DNA of 46,091 nucleotides from Acidobacteriota bacterium (GCA_021805025.1 JAJZGF010000002.1:1-46091); one strand, 5' to 3'. Counted from the first letter of the stretch, positions 24,101 to 34,406 are shown. The notes: generated by a model not told the origin, from the sequence alone. Numbers and translations: made by a program.

Positions 24101-25975
24101 GTGCTCGATTTTTTAGGGAATCTCGAACGGACACATCTCTGCGGCGACCTGCGTGCCGCGCAGGCTGGGCAGCAAGTTGTTTTGATGGGCTGGGTCAACC
24201 GTCGCCGCGATCACGGCAACCTGATCTTCCTTGACCTGCGCGACCGCTCCGGCATCGCGCAGATTGTGCTGGACAAGGAGCTGGTTCCCGACGGCCACGC
24301 CAAGGGCGAGCAGGTGCGGCCCGAATACGTCGTGGCCGCCGTGGGCAAGGTGAGCCTGCGCGACGCCGATGCGATCAATCCGAAGATGCCTACGGGCGAA
24401 ATCGAGATTGAGGCTACGCAGTTGCTGGTCCTCAACGACACGCGCCTGGCTCCGTTTTCGCCTGCCGAAGAAGCGATCCAGAACGAGGAAGTGCGCCTCA
24501 AGTATCGCTACGTGGACCTGCGCCGCACTGAGATGCAGCGCAACTTCCGGCTGCGGCATGAGATTACGCTGGCCATTCGCGAGAGCCTGTCCAGGCAGGG
24601 CTTTCTCGAAGTAGAAACGCCCATTCTCACCAAGTCCACGCCGGAGGGCGCGCGCGATTTTCTGGTGCCGAGCCGCGTGCATCCGGGCGAGTTCTACGCG
24701 CTGCCGCAATCGCCGCAAATCTTCAAGCAGATTCTGATGATCTCCGGCTTCGACCGCTACTTTCAGATTGCCCGCTGCTTCCGCGATGAAGACCTGCGCG
24801 CCGATCGCCAGCTTGAGTTCACGCAGGTGGATATCGAGATGAGCTTTCCGCGGCAGGAGCATGTTTTCGCCGTGGTGGAGGATTTTCTCTGCGCGGGATT
24901 CGCCGCGGCCGGCGTTTCGCTGCCCAAGCCCTTTCCGCGCATCACCTACGATGACGCGATGCGCCAGTATGGGTCAGACAAGCCGGACCTTCGCCTGCCT
25001 GGCTTGACCGATGTGCGCTCCGCCTTTACCGACGAGAGCCTGGCCACGCTGCAGATCGATCCCGCATTGCCGGTCGTCGCCTTCCGCATTCCCAGCGTGG
25101 GCGAGCTGAGCCGTAAGGAGCGCGAGGACAATCATCCGCTCTTTGACCAGAAAAAGGGCGCGAAGTTTATTGACGATTTCAAGCGGCTCGCCAAGGGCTT
25201 TCCTGAAGCGGCGGCGAAGGTGCGTGAGCTGGCCGGTGCGGCCGACGCGGACTTTGTCCTCATCGTCGCGGGCGACCCTGCGCATCACATCAACGCCAGC
25301 GACACCAAGTTCGAAGGCCGCCTGAGCGAGCGTGAGATCAACGTCTACTCCGCCGCAGGCAGTTTCCGCACCGAGCTCGCGAAGAAGTACGCCGAGCGGC
25401 ACGGAGCATTTCGCGTCACAGATGAAGTGGTGAGCAACGCCAATCCACAGAGCGGCAACGTGATCGATGGCTCGCGGGCTTTTCAGCCGATGTGGATCAC
25501 CGACTTCCCGATGTTCGAGTATGACCTGGCCACAGCCAAGTGGATGCCCGCGCATCATCCCTTCACTTCGCCGCATGAGGCGGACATGGCCAACCTGGTC
25601 AGCGATCCGGCATCGGTCCGCGCCAACTGCTACGACCTGGCGATGAACGGCCTTGAACTAGGTTCGGGCTCGATTCGTATCCATCGGAAGGACGTGCAGC
25701 AGCTGATCTTTCAATCGCTCGGCATCAGTGATGAAGAGGCGCGCGCGCGCTTTGGTTTCTTCCTCGATGCGCTGGAGTACGGCACGCCGCCGCATGGCGG
25801 TATCGCGCTCGGCCTGGACCGCATCGTGATGCTGCTGACCGGCGCGCCCAGCCTGCGCGAGGTGATCGCATTCCCCAAGACGGCCAAGGCGATTGACCTG
25901 ATGGTGGACGCGCCGACAACGGTGACCGAGCAGCAGTTGAAAGAGCTGCACATCCGCGTTGTGCACAAGAGCTAA
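24101..25975 (+). CDS. aspS: Aspartyl-tRNA synthetase (bacterial type, probably non-discriminating)
   Basis: A 624-residue class IIb synthetase of the long bacterial form with a GAD insertion domain. It has an N-terminal OB fold ([20 protein letters not shown]), motif 2 ([20 protein letters not shown]), the DFVLI-containing insert, and motif 3 ([20 protein letters not shown]). In the OB fold, position 38 is His (24212-24214), where discriminating enzymes such as E. coli AspRS have Leu. His here is a reported signature of non-discriminating AspRS that also charges tRNA-Asn. The start is GTG with AAAGGA at 24087-24092. It overlaps the convergent GH57 gene by 4 nt at the stops. Confidence 0.96.
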   Translation: MLDFLGNLERTHLCGDLRAAQAGQQVVLMGWVNRRRDHGNLIFLDLRDRSGIAQIVLDKELVPDGHAKGEQVRPEYVVAAVGKVSLRDADAINPKMPTGEIEIEATQLLVLNDTRLAPFSPAEEAIQNEEVRLKYRYVDLRRTEMQRNFRLRHEITLAIRESLSRQGFLEVETPILTKSTPEGARDFLVPSRVHPGEFYALPQSPQIFKQILMISGFDRYFQIARCFRDEDLRADRQLEFTQVDIEMSFPRQEHVFAVVEDFLCAGFAAAGVSLPKPFPRITYDDAMRQYGSDKPDLRLPGLTDVRSAFTDESLATLQIDPALPVVAFRIPSVGELSRKEREDNHPLFDQKKGAKFIDDFKRLAKGFPEAAAKVRELAGAADADFVLIVAGDPAHHINASDTKFEGRLSEREINVYSAAGSFRTELAKKYAERHGAFRVTDEVVSNANPQSGNVIDGSRAFQPMWITDFPMFEYDLATAKWMPAHHPFTSPHEADMANLVSDPASVRANCYDLAMNGLELGSGSIRIHRKDVQQLIFQSLGISDEEARARFGFFLDALEYGTPPHGGIALGLDRIVMLLTGAPSLREVIAFPKTAKAIDLMVDAPTTVTEQQLKELHIRVVHKS

Positions 25976-28461
25976 TCGCCCGTCGTCTCTACACCCGGAT
26001 CCACGCAGGTGATGGCGACGCAGTCGATAGAAAGGCAATTGCCGAGCTCGCTGAAGTCCGCATCCCACTTTGGCCGGTCCTCTTCAGTCAGTGTGCTGAG
26101 GGAATAAGCAGAGGTTCGTAGAATCTCATACCAGATGTTCTGCGCCTGCCACAGGTTGAGTTCGAAGGGCAACTCTTCGAGCGCTCGGGCAAGCGCGAGA
26201 GCCCGGTCCAGCATCTCCAGCGAGCCTGCGGAGACCTGCAGTTCCAACATGGCGCGCTTCATGCGCTGATCCGCAAGGTAGGAAAGAGAAGCCGTCTCCA
26301 TCGGCAATTGATCGGCTTTGGCCAACTGCAGGAACGAGCGCATCAGCGCCTGATCGATCGGATCGGATTCCAGGGCGCGGCGCAAACCTGCATTGATGGC
26401 GAACTCCGCGGCAAGCGTGAGGGCACGCGGTTTGGGCAGTCCGGCTTTTGACAGAAAGTGCAACAGGTTCGCGTGATCCTCGTAGATCGTCGTCAGAGAG
26501 GTTTCGATGTCCCAAAGCGTCGAGTTCAAAATGAGCTGCACAATGCGCCGCTGATCGTCGCGGAACAGTGACGTGAGTGAGTAGTCCGCGCGTCCGTAGA
26601 AGCCGTCGAGAAGGCGAATCACTTCGGGGAAGTTCGCCGCCTGCACCTGCTCTGAGGTCTGGACTAAAAAGGTCTCGAATGTGCCCGCATCGCTTTCGGC
26701 ATAGGGCTTCACCGCGGCAGTGATGTTCTGGTCGCCAAAGTGCAGTACCGCAAACGAAAAGGTTTCGCACCGTTCGGTGATGGTGTTGGTCAGATGCGCA
26801 CGGCCCAGCGCCAGGCGTCCGCGGCCCGAGGAGAATACCTCATACGAGATGCGCCGCACGCGATAACAGTAGAGGTCCGTCTCATCGGCAAACGATGAAA
26901 AGACGCTGCTGATCGCATAGTGCGCAGCCACCTGCTCCAGGCCCAGCTTCATGGAACCGATCTTTTCCCTGTAGATGCGCGCGCCGTCTCCCGCACTGGG
27001 CTCATTCGAAAGAGCCTCTGAAAGCCGGGCGACAAAGGCGGGCTCCAGCTCCGCGGCCTGCTCGCCAAACAGGGCCTTTGCCAGTTGCAGCACGCGCGCC
27101 GCATAGGCGATGATCTGCACCGTCTCGATGCCCGAAATGTCGTCGAAGAACCAGCCGCAACTTGTGTACATCAGCTGCGCATGGCGCTGCATCTCCATCA
27201 GGCGCAGCGCGGAAACCCGCTCTTCGTCACTATACGGATGGCTCTGGTGCTCTTTGAAGAATCGCTCCTCTGACTCCGCGCTGCGGTCCAGAATTACGTG
27301 GATGTAATCTTCGCGCGCCGCCCATGCATCCTTGAAAAGCTTTGCGCCGCCCTGTTCGGTAAGCGGCACAATCGCATCGCGCAGCTCGTCGAGCGCCTGC
27401 CGCAGGGGTCTGCGCCACTTTTGATTCCAGCCTTGCCTGCCGCCGTTACAGCCGCAGTCGGAGCGCCACCGCTCCACGCCATGCACGCAGCTCCACGAGG
27501 TGTTGTCTACGATCTCGCACTCATACTCGGGCGGAAACTGCGCCAGGAAACTCGCGTAGTTGGTCAGCTTAACGGTCTTGTCTTGTTCGAGCAGCTTGAG
27601 CGCATAGGCCAGCGCCATCTCGCCATGTGTGTGGTGGTGGCCATAGGACTCGCCATCCGTTGCGACATGCACCAGTTGCGGTTGGGCCGTGTCTTTGAAG
27701 CCCGTTTTGAGTCGCGCCGCAAAGATCTCGCCCGAGTTCAGCAATCCCTCGAACGCGATTGCGCGCGAGATTGGCCCGTTGTAGAAAAACACCGTAATCG
27801 ACCGGCCGGAGGGAAATCGCACCAGGTAAGGCCGTGTCGTATCGACGGCAGCATCGGGCGTATCGATCCACTCGCCGTCGCCCGCAGCCGGCTTGAGCGG
27901 GCGAATGCGTTTACATTGATGCGGGGCCAGCAGCGTGAAGCGGATACCCTCGGCAGCCAGCAGTTCCAAGGTCTCGGTGTCCGCGGCGGTCTCCGCCAGC
28001 CACATGCCCTCAGGGCGCGCCCCATAGTGGTGCTCGTAGTCTCGGATGCCCCAGCGAATCTGCGTCACTTTGTCGCGCAAGTTTGCGAGCGGCAGAATCA
28101 TGTGGTTGTAGACCTGCGCCATCGCCGAGCTATGACCTTTATAACTGCGCCGGCTGCGTTTCTCTCCGTCTACCACCATGCGGTAGGTGCGCTGTGCCTT
28201 GTCCTTCAGCCAGCTCAGCAGCGTTGGTCCGAAGTTGAAGCTGATCCGTGCGTAATTGTTTACGATCCGCGTAATCCGGTTCTTGTCGTTCTGGATGCGC
28301 GCGGCGCCGTTGGTCGCGTAGCACTCCGCGCAGATGCGCTCGTTCCAGTCGTGATAGGGCGCGGCTGTGTCCTGTGTCTCGACCGTTTCCAGCCAGGGGT
28401 TTTCGCGAGGCGGCTGATAAAAATGTCCATGAATACAGATAAAGCGTTTCGTTGCAGGCAT
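25972..28461 (-). CDS. GH57 glycoside hydrolase with DUF3536
   Basis: An 829-residue cytoplasmic alpha-glucan-type enzyme. The N-terminus [20 protein letters not shown] is GH57 motif 1 (HxHxxQP). Further motifs include [19 protein letters not shown], whose Glu matches the GH57 nucleophile region, and [20 protein letters not shown] with the Asp acid/base. The C-terminal ~450 residues correspond to DUF3536 and are largely helical. GH57 members act as amylases, branching enzymes or amylopullulanases; for the DUF3536 subgroup the activity is not well established. With glgC in the window, a role in glycogen or related glucans is plausible but inferred. No signal peptide is present. The stop codon overlaps that of aspS by 4 nt. 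Confidence 0.9.
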   Translation of the reverse strand: MPATKRFICIHGHFYQPPRENPWLETVETQDTAAPYHDWNERICAECYATNGAARIQNDKNRITRIVNNYARISFNFGPTLLSWLKDKAQRTYRMVVDGEKRSRRSYKGHSSAMAQVYNHMILPLANLRDKVTQIRWGIRDYEHHYGARPEGMWLAETAADTETLELLAAEGIRFTLLAPHQCKRIRPLKPAAGDGEWIDTPDAAVDTTRPYLVRFPSGRSITVFFYNGPISRAIAFEGLLNSGEIFAARLKTGFKDTAQPQLVHVATDGESYGHHHTHGEMALAYALKLLEQDKTVKLTNYASFLAQFPPEYECEIVDNTSWSCVHGVERWRSDCGCNGGRQGWNQKWRRPLRQALDELRDAIVPLTEQGGAKLFKDAWAAREDYIHVILDRSAESEERFFKEHQSHPYSDEERVSALRLMEMQRHAQLMYTSCGWFFDDISGIETVQIIAYAARVLQLAKALFGEQAAELEPAFVARLSEALSNEPSAGDGARIYREKIGSMKLGLEQVAAHYAISSVFSSFADETDLYCYRVRRISYEVFSSGRGRLALGRAHLTNTITERCETFSFAVLHFGDQNITAAVKPYAESDAGTFETFLVQTSEQVQAANFPEVIRLLDGFYGRADYSLTSLFRDDQRRIVQLILNSTLWDIETSLTTIYEDHANLLHFLSKAGLPKPRALTLAAEFAINAGLRRALESDPIDQALMRSFLQLAKADQLPMETASLSYLADQRMKRAMLELQVSAGSLEMLDRALALARALEELPFELNLWQAQNIWYEILRTSAYSLSTLTEEDRPKWDADFSELGNCLSIDCVAITCVDPGVETTGD

Positions 28462-28511
28462 CGGTTATCCACTCCGTGCGCCTGTGCTTGCGGCAGGCAC
28501 GGCACATTTGC

Positions 28512-29216
28512 CTATTGTAGGCTCGTTCGGCGCGGCGCCGCAGCCTCCGCCATGCCGTCGCTGGCGCGCCACAGATACCATGCCGCCACGGAGCGATAGG
28601 GCGCCCATCGCTGGCCGCGCTTGCGCAGCAGATCGGGCGCGGGCAGGTCTGCCGCCTCAAGGGGGCGCGTCTTGGGTACGCGCAGGAAGGTCATCGCGTA
28701 GCCTTTGCGCACGCCGTAGTCGGTCACCGGCAGCACATCAGGCCGGCCCAGGCGAAAGATCAGCAGCATCTCCACGGTCCAAGGGCCAATGCCGCGCACC
28801 GCGGTCAGCCGCTCCACAATCTCCGCGTCGCTCATCTTGCGGATCGCCGCGTGGGTTGGCACCGTTCCATCGAGCGTCTTCGCGGCCAGGTCGCGCATGG
28901 CTTTGATTTTGTTGCCGGAGACGCCTGCCGCTCGCAGGGGATCATCCGCGGTCTTCAGCAGCATCTCAGGCGTGGGATTGCCGCCGAAGTGCTCCTGCAC
29001 GCGGCGGTGAATGGTGGCCGCGGCTTTGCCGTGCAGTTGCTGATAGAGAATCGACTCCAGCAGCGACTCGAAGGGAGAGGGCGAGCGGTCCAGGCGTAGC
29101 GTGCAGGGTCCGCATCGCTCGATCAACGCGCCCATCTTTGCGTCGCGCGTCTTCAGGTGCGCCACGGCCTCTTGGAGATCAAACGGAAGCTTGCGCTTTC
29201 GGCCATCGAAAATCAT
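28512..29216 (-). CDS. DNA-3-methyladenine glycosylase II (AlkA-type HhH-GPD)
   Basis: A 234-residue base-excision repair glycosylase. The helix-hairpin-helix is LTAVRGIGPWTVEMLLIF, and the catalytic Asp lies in DVLPVTDYGVRKGYAMTFL. ESLLESILYQQLHGKAAATI is the conserved N-terminal helix of the fold. The E. coli AlkA N-terminal TBP-like domain is missing, so it resembles the shorter Mag-type enzymes. It should remove 3-methyladenine and similar alkylated bases. It lies 50 nt upstream of the GH57 gene on the same strand. It is divergent from the aldehyde dehydrogenase gene. Confidence 0.9.
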   Translation of the reverse strand: MIFDGRKRKLPFDLQEAVAHLKTRDAKMGALIERCGPCTLRLDRSPSPFESLLESILYQQLHGKAAATIHRRVQEHFGGNPTPEMLLKTADDPLRAAGVSGNKIKAMRDLAAKTLDGTVPTHAAIRKMSDAEIVERLTAVRGIGPWTVEMLLIFRLGRPDVLPVTDYGVRKGYAMTFLRVPKTRPLEAADLPAPDLLRKRGQRWAPYRSVAAWYLWRASDGMAEAAAPRRTSLQ

Positions 29217-29315
29217 AGGCGACTAGTGTACCGTGCTCGGCTGTGTCTTCCACCGCAGCCACCTGCCCCGCCTTGTACCATGAAGAGCGTAGCAATCGAA
29301 CAGGAGCACCACGCT

Positions 29316-30761
29316 ATGAAGATGCGCCCCGGCACGCAAACCGGATTTCTGCTCTGCGGCAAGGAATGGATTGACGGCGAAGCGATCGAGGTTCGCTCGC
29401 CGTGGGACCAGGGCCTGGTGGGCCGCGTTACCGTGGCCACGCGCGCCGATGCGCGTCAGGCTGTCAGCCACGCGGTGGCCAGCCTGCGCCGCACCCGCGC
29501 GCTGCCGCGCTGGAAGCGGCGCGAGATTCTTGAGGACGTGGCCGCCGCGCTCATTGAGCAGAAGGAACGCTTCGCCCAGCTCATTGTGGCAGAGGCCGGC
29601 AAGCCCGTGCGCATGGCCCGCGCCGAGGTCGATCGCGCCGTGCTCACCTTCAAGACCGCTGCCGAGGAAGCCGCGCGCCTGGGCGGCGAAACCATTCCGC
29701 TGGATCTGACCCAGGGCAATGAGGGGCGCTGGGGCCTGATGCAGCGTTTTCCCGTTGGGCCGGTCCTGGCCATTACGCCGTTCAATTTTCCGCTGAACCT
29801 GGTGGCGCACAAGGCCGCACCCGCCATGGCCGCCGGGTGCCCGCTCATCCTCAAGCCCGCGCCGCAGACGCCTTTTACCGCGCTGGCGCTGGGCGAAGTG
29901 ATTCTCAAGGCCGGGTGGCCGGAAGAGGCCCTGGCCGTGCTGCCGCTGGCGAACGCAGATACCGCATGGCTGGCCGAAAAAGAAGACCGCATCAAGCTGG
30001 TCAGCTTTACCGGCTCGGCCAAGGTCGGCTGGGATCTCAAGGCTCACTCCGGCCGCAAGCGCGTGCTGCTTGAACTCGGCGGCAACGCGGCGCTCGTCAT
30101 CCACAGCGACTGGCCCGACCTGGACGAAGCCGCCCTGCGCACCGCGCACTCGGCCTTCAGCTACGCGGGCCAGTCCTGCATTAGCGTGCAGCGTGTCTAC
30201 GTTCACAAGAGCATCTTCCAGACCTTCCTGTGGAAGCTGGTGGAGCACGCCGCGCACCTGGTTGCGGGTGAGCCTGCTGCGGAGGCTACTGACGTGGGTC
30301 CGCTGATTCGCACGGCGGAGGCGGAGCGCGTACAGGCCTGGGTGAACGAAGCCATTGACGGCGGCGCCAAGCTGATTGCAGGGGGTGAACGCAAAGGCCC
30401 CGTGCTCACACCTGTGATCCTGACGGGCACCCGCCCCGGCATGAAGGTTCGCGATGAAGAGGTCTTTGGCCCGGTTGTTGCCGTGGAGCCGTACGAAGAT
30501 TTTGAAGAGGCGCTGGGTGAAGTCAACCGCTCGCGCTACGGCCTGCAGGCCGGGCTGCTGACGCGCGACGCAGGCCGCATTCTGACTGCCTTTCGCGAGC
30601 TTGAGGTCGGTTCGCTCATTGTGGGCGACACGCCGAGCTGGCGCCTCGACCCCATGCCGTACGGCGGCGTCAAGGACTCCGGCCTGGGCCGCGAAGGGAT
30701 CCGCTCGGCGATCGACGAGATGACCGAGCCGCGCATGCTGGTCATGTCGGGAATCGGATAG
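29316..30761 (+). CDS. NAD(P)-dependent aldehyde dehydrogenase, lactaldehyde/phosphonoacetaldehyde-like subgroup
   Basis: A 481-residue ALDH. It shows VLAITPFNFPLNLVAHKAAP, the glycine-rich SFTGSAKVGWDLK region, the ELGGNAALVI glutamate motif, and SYAGQSCISVQRVYVHKSIF with the nucleophilic Cys. It ends with GGVKDSGLGREG. The GQSCISVQRV form is shared by lactaldehyde, phosphonoacetaldehyde and some glyceraldehyde dehydrogenases. The start at 29316 has AGGAG (29302-29306) 9 nt upstream; the ATG at 29280 is less well supported. The next gene encodes a likely L-fucose dehydrogenase, so oxidation of lactaldehyde from fucose breakdown is the best guess. The gap to that gene is 90 nt. Confidence 0.85.
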   Translation: MKMRPGTQTGFLLCGKEWIDGEAIEVRSPWDQGLVGRVTVATRADARQAVSHAVASLRRTRALPRWKRREILEDVAAALIEQKERFAQLIVAEAGKPVRMARAEVDRAVLTFKTAAEEAARLGGETIPLDLTQGNEGRWGLMQRFPVGPVLAITPFNFPLNLVAHKAAPAMAAGCPLILKPAPQTPFTALALGEVILKAGWPEEALAVLPLANADTAWLAEKEDRIKLVSFTGSAKVGWDLKAHSGRKRVLLELGGNAALVIHSDWPDLDEAALRTAHSAFSYAGQSCISVQRVYVHKSIFQTFLWKLVEHAAHLVAGEPAAEATDVGPLIRTAEAERVQAWVNEAIDGGAKLIAGGERKGPVLTPVILTGTRPGMKVRDEEVFGPVVAVEPYEDFEEALGEVNRSRYGLQAGLLTRDAGRILTAFRELEVGSLIVGDTPSWRLDPMPYGGVKDSGLGREGIRSAIDEMTEPRMLVMSGIG

Positions 30762-30851
30762 CGTTGAGATCTGCGGTTCCTAGCCAGCGCGACGAGCCGA
30801 ACGATCTGCGCATCCGGCGCCCGGATGCAAAAACCTGAAGAAGGATTCGTC

Positions 30852-31637
30852 ATGGATTTAGGCCTCAAAAACAAGCTCATCGTCGTCACAGGCGGAGGAG
30901 CCGGCATCGGAGCCGGCATCTCGCGCGCCTGCCTTGCTGAAGGCGCGCGCGTCGTCGTGCTCAGCCGTGCCTCGCAGAATGTTAAGGATTTTATGGCTGA
31001 AATGCGGGCCGCCGGCGCCGACTGCCATCTCATCGAAGGAAATCTCGAAGACGCCAGCCGCTGCGAGGCGGCCGTCGCTGAGATTCAGGAGCGCTTTGGC
31101 GATCTCTACGGGCTGGTCAACAACGCCGGAGTCAATGACGGTGTGGGGCTTGCTTCGGGGTCGGTGGAGCGGTTTGTCGAGAGCCTGCACAAAAATCTTG
31201 TGCACTACTACGCGCTGGCCCACCATGCGCTGCCCGCGCTGAAGCGCATGCAGGGCGCTATCGTGAACATCAGTTCCAAGGTGGCGCTGACGGGGCAGGG
31301 CGGAACCTCAGCCTACGCGGCGGCCAAGGGCGCGCAGCTTGCGCTGACGCGAGAGTGGGCTGCGGAGCTGCTGGCGGATAACGTTCGCGTGAATGCGGTG
31401 CTGCCCGCAGAGGTGATGACGCCGCTTTACCGGCACTGGCTGGACACGCTGGGCGAGCCTGAGGCAGCCCTGAAGCGCATCACGAACAAGATTCCGCTGG
31501 GGCATCGGATGACGACCTCGGCGGAAATTGCTGCAGCCACGGTGTTTCTGCTCTCGCCCACGCAGTCAGCGCACACCACGGGGCAGCACATCATTGTCGA
31601 TGGCGGCTATGTTCACCTGGACCGCGCGCTGACCTAA
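30852..31637 (+). CDS. SDR oxidoreductase resembling L-fucose dehydrogenase
   Basis: A 261-residue classical short-chain dehydrogenase. The cofactor site is VTGGGAGIGAGISRACLAEG, followed by NNAGVNDGVGLASG, then ISSKVALTGQGG and the catalytic YAAAKGAQLALTREWA. VNAVLPAEVMTPLYRHWLDT and IVDGGYVHLDRAL at the C-terminus match bacterial L-fucose dehydrogenases almost residue for residue, as I recall the family. The reaction would be oxidation of L-fucose (or D-arabinose/L-galactose) to the lactone. The ATG at 30852 has GAAGAAGGA about 7 nt upstream; an upstream ATG at 30825 is less likely. It is co-oriented with the ALDH. Downstream fuconate pathway genes are not in the window. Confidence 0.82.
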   Translation: MDLGLKNKLIVVTGGGAGIGAGISRACLAEGARVVVLSRASQNVKDFMAEMRAAGADCHLIEGNLEDASRCEAAVAEIQERFGDLYGLVNNAGVNDGVGLASGSVERFVESLHKNLVHYYALAHHALPALKRMQGAIVNISSKVALTGQGGTSAYAAAKGAQLALTREWAAELLADNVRVNAVLPAEVMTPLYRHWLDTLGEPEAALKRITNKIPLGHRMTTSAEIAAATVFLLSPTQSAHTTGQHIIVDGGYVHLDRALT

Positions 31638-31738
31638 CCTTATTGCGACAACCGCGCGAGCCAAAGGTCTGGAACACTTCGATCCTGCACCAATCTGTGG
31701 AAGTCCCGTCCTCCGGATTGATCTACAATCGTGTGGTT

Positions 31739-33331
31739 ATGGCAACTGAGACGCTACCGACCGTGATTCAGCCGCGCCAGCCCAAGGGCGGCTTTGCGAA
31801 CGAGCCCTTTACCGATTTCAAAGCGCACGAGAACGCACGCAAGATGAAGGCCGCGCTGGAGCTGGTGGCCGGGCAATTGGGCCGCGAGTATGACCTGGTG
31901 ATTGGCGGGCACCGGTACAAGACCAAAGGCAAGATCCGATCGGTGAATCCCTCGCGCCCGGCCCAGGTGGTGGGCGTGCACCAGAAGGCTGAGGCCGGGC
32001 AGGCTCCGCAGGCGATGGAAGCCGCGCTCGGGGCCTACAAGCACTGGAGCCGTACGCCTGTGGAGACGCGGGCTGCGCTGCTGCTGCACGCAGCGGCGAT
32101 CATTCGCGAGCGCAAGTTCGAGTTCTGCGCGTGGCTGACCTATGAGGTGGGGAAGAACTGGGCGGAAGCCGATGCGGATGTGGGCGAGACGATCGATTTC
32201 CTGGAATACTATGCCCGCGAAGCGCTGCGGCTGGCCAAGGCCAAGCCATCGATTCAGTATCCCGGCGAGCGGAATGAGCTGCTTTATATTCCGCTGGGCG
32301 TGGGTGCGGTGATTCCGCCGTGGAACTTCCCGTTTGCCATCATGGCCGGAATGACGGCGGCATCGATTGTGGCGGGCAATACCGTGATTCTGAAGCCTTC
32401 GAGCGACTCGCCGACCATCGCCGCACGGTTTGTGGAGGTGCTGGAAGAGGCAGGGATGCCGGGTGGCGTGGTGAACTTCTGCCCCGGCTCTGGAGCCACT
32501 TTTGGCAATGCGATTGTCGAACATCCCAGGACCCGGTTCATCGCTTTTACGGGATCGAAGGCCGTGGGCCTGGAGATTCACGAGCGTGCGGCAAAGACAC
32601 AGCCCGGCCAGATCTGGATCAAGCGCACCATTCTGGAGATGGGCGGCAAGGATTCGATTCTTGTCTGCGCGGATGCGGACCTGGACGCGGCCGTGGATGG
32701 GGTCGTCGCATCGGCCTTCGGCTTCAGCGGGCAAAAGTGCTCAGCCTGCTCGCGGGCTATCGTTGAAGCCCCGCTGTACGACGTTTTCCTGGAGCGGCTG
32801 CGGGAGCGCGTGACAAAACTCACCGTGGGCGATGCGGCGGCGAATCCGAATATGGGCCCGGTGGTGAACAAGGCCGCACACGAATCCATGCTGCGCTACA
32901 TCGAGATTGGCAGCAAAGCGGGACGGTTGATTGCCGGCGGCCACGCGGTGGAGACAGAGGCAGGCGGGTATTTTGTGGAGCCGACGGTCTTTGCCGACGT
33001 GGCGCCTGATGCCGTGATTGCGCAGGAAGAGATCTTCGGGCCGGTGCTGGCGGTGATCAAGGTACGCAGCTTTGAGGAAGGCCTCAAGGTGGCGAACAAC
33101 ACCGAGTATGGGCTGACGGGGGCTATCTATTCGTCTGACCGCGAAAAGCTGGACCGGGCACGCCACGAGTTCCACGTGGGTAACCTGTACCTGAATCGCA
33201 AATGTACGGGCGCCATGGTGGGCGCGCATCCTTTTGGCGGGTTCAATATGAGCGGGACGGATTCAAAGGCCGGCGGGCCGGATTACATGCTGCTGTTTAC
33301 GCAGGCCAAGAGCGTGGCGGAGCGGCTGTGA
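31739..33331 (+). CDS. rocA: L-glutamate gamma-semialdehyde (1-pyrroline-5-carboxylate) dehydrogenase
   Basis: A 530-residue ALDH of the PutA/RocA branch that oxidises P5C/glutamate semialdehyde to glutamate. It carries the N-terminal extension of that group (FANEPFTDFKAHENARKM), then VIPPWNFPFAIMAG, LKPSSDSPTIAARFVEVLEE, the FTGSKAVGLEIHERAA cofactor loop, LEMGGKDSILV and FGFSGQKCSACSRAIV with the catalytic Cys. It ends with HPFGGFNMSGTDSKAGGPDY. Length and motifs fit RocA rather than a general ALDH. TACAAT at 31724-31729 lies only 10 nt before the ATG, so a very short leader is possible. The partner proline dehydrogenase is not in the window. Confidence 0.93.
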   Translation: MATETLPTVIQPRQPKGGFANEPFTDFKAHENARKMKAALELVAGQLGREYDLVIGGHRYKTKGKIRSVNPSRPAQVVGVHQKAEAGQAPQAMEAALGAYKHWSRTPVETRAALLLHAAAIIRERKFEFCAWLTYEVGKNWAEADADVGETIDFLEYYAREALRLAKAKPSIQYPGERNELLYIPLGVGAVIPPWNFPFAIMAGMTAASIVAGNTVILKPSSDSPTIAARFVEVLEEAGMPGGVVNFCPGSGATFGNAIVEHPRTRFIAFTGSKAVGLEIHERAAKTQPGQIWIKRTILEMGGKDSILVCADADLDAAVDGVVASAFGFSGQKCSACSRAIVEAPLYDVFLERLRERVTKLTVGDAAANPNMGPVVNKAAHESMLRYIEIGSKAGRLIAGGHAVETEAGGYFVEPTVFADVAPDAVIAQEEIFGPVLAVIKVRSFEEGLKVANNTEYGLTGAIYSSDREKLDRARHEFHVGNLYLNRKCTGAMVGAHPFGGFNMSGTDSKAGGPDYMLLFTQAKSVAERL

Positions 33332-33408
33332 CAGCCTGATCGACGGGCGATCCGCCGTTTGCGCCTTCCAGCCCCTCCGCGCCATCTAAAAGCAGATCGG
33401 AGGGTTGC

Positions 33409-34401
33409 ATGCCAAAAATCGTTCGCTTTCACAAGCTGGGTGGTCCTGAGAATCTGCAGATTGAAACCGCGGCCAGTGTGGAGCCGGCCAGGGGTGAAGT
33501 GCGCCTGAAGGTGCAGGCCTGCGGGCTGAATCGCGCAGAGTCGATGTTTTACCACGGGCAGTACCTGGAGCCGCCCCAGCTGCCTTCCCGCCTCGGTTAT
33601 GAAGTAGCGGGCGTGGTCGACGCGGTGGGCGAAGGCGTCGACGTGAGCTGGCTGGGGAAAAGCGTCTCAAGCATTCCCGGCTTTTCGATGAACCGGTACG
33701 GAACGCTGGGCGAGGAAGCCGTTGTCCCTGTGACCGCGCTGGGCGAATATCCGGCAAACTTGACGCCGGTGCAGGGCGCGGCCATCTGGATGCAGTACAT
33801 CACCGCGTACGGGGCGCTGGTGCACATTGGAGGCGTTCACGCCGGAGACTTTGTCTCAATCCCGGCGGCCTCATCCAGCGTGGGCATCGCAGCCCTCCAG
33901 ATCGTGCGGGACGCGGGAGCGACTGCAATTGCACTCACGCGCAGCAGCGCCAAGAAGCAGGAGCTGCTGGCTCTGGGTGCGCATCACGCGATTGCGACGG
34001 CAGAGGAAGACTATGTCGCGCGCGTACAGGAAATTACCGGCGGCAAAGGGGCTCGCCTGACCTTCGATCCGGTGGCGGGCCCGTTCCTGGAGAAACTGGC
34101 GGCCGCTGCATCGTCCGGCGGGATCATCTTCGAATACGGCTGGTTGTCCGGGCAGCCAACTCCGTTTCCACTTTTCGAAGCGCTGGGAAGGGGACTCAAC
34201 GTGCGCGGCTACGTACTGATGGAGATTACGCTCCATCCTGAACTGCTGGCGAAAGCGAAGGCGTATATTGTCGAGCGGCTGGCGGACGGGCGGTTCCAGC
34301 CCAAAATTGCAAAGACATTTCCCTTTGCAGAGACGGTAGATGCCTACCGGTTTCTCGAATCGAACCAGCAGGTGGGCAAGATAGTGATTACGGTGCCGTA
34401 A
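33409..34401 (+). CDS. MDR-family NAD(P)-dependent oxidoreductase, quinone-reductase type
   Basis: A 330-residue medium-chain dehydrogenase/reductase. The N-terminal GroES-like domain has PENLQIETAA, ARGEVRLKVQACGLNRAESM and LPSRLGYEVAGVVDAVGEGV. The Rossmann domain includes IPAASSSVGIAALQIVRDAG and ALGAHHAIATAEEDY. The zinc-ligand Cys residues of alcohol dehydrogenases are missing, so a zinc-free quinone or enoyl reductase activity is more likely. The start at 33409 follows GGAGG (33399-33403). It ends 5 nt before the convergent regulator gene. The substrate is unknown; it may be part of the oxidoreductase run starting at 29.3 kb. Confidence 0.88.
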   Translation: MPKIVRFHKLGGPENLQIETAASVEPARGEVRLKVQACGLNRAESMFYHGQYLEPPQLPSRLGYEVAGVVDAVGEGVDVSWLGKSVSSIPGFSMNRYGTLGEEAVVPVTALGEYPANLTPVQGAAIWMQYITAYGALVHIGGVHAGDFVSIPAASSSVGIAALQIVRDAGATAIALTRSSAKKQELLALGAHHAIATAEEDYVARVQEITGGKGARLTFDPVAGPFLEKLAAAASSGGIIFEYGWLSGQPTPFPLFEALGRGLNVRGYVLMEITLHPELLAKAKAYIVERLADGRFQPKIAKTFPFAETVDAYRFLESNQQVGKIVITVP

Positions 34402-34406
34402 GTCGC

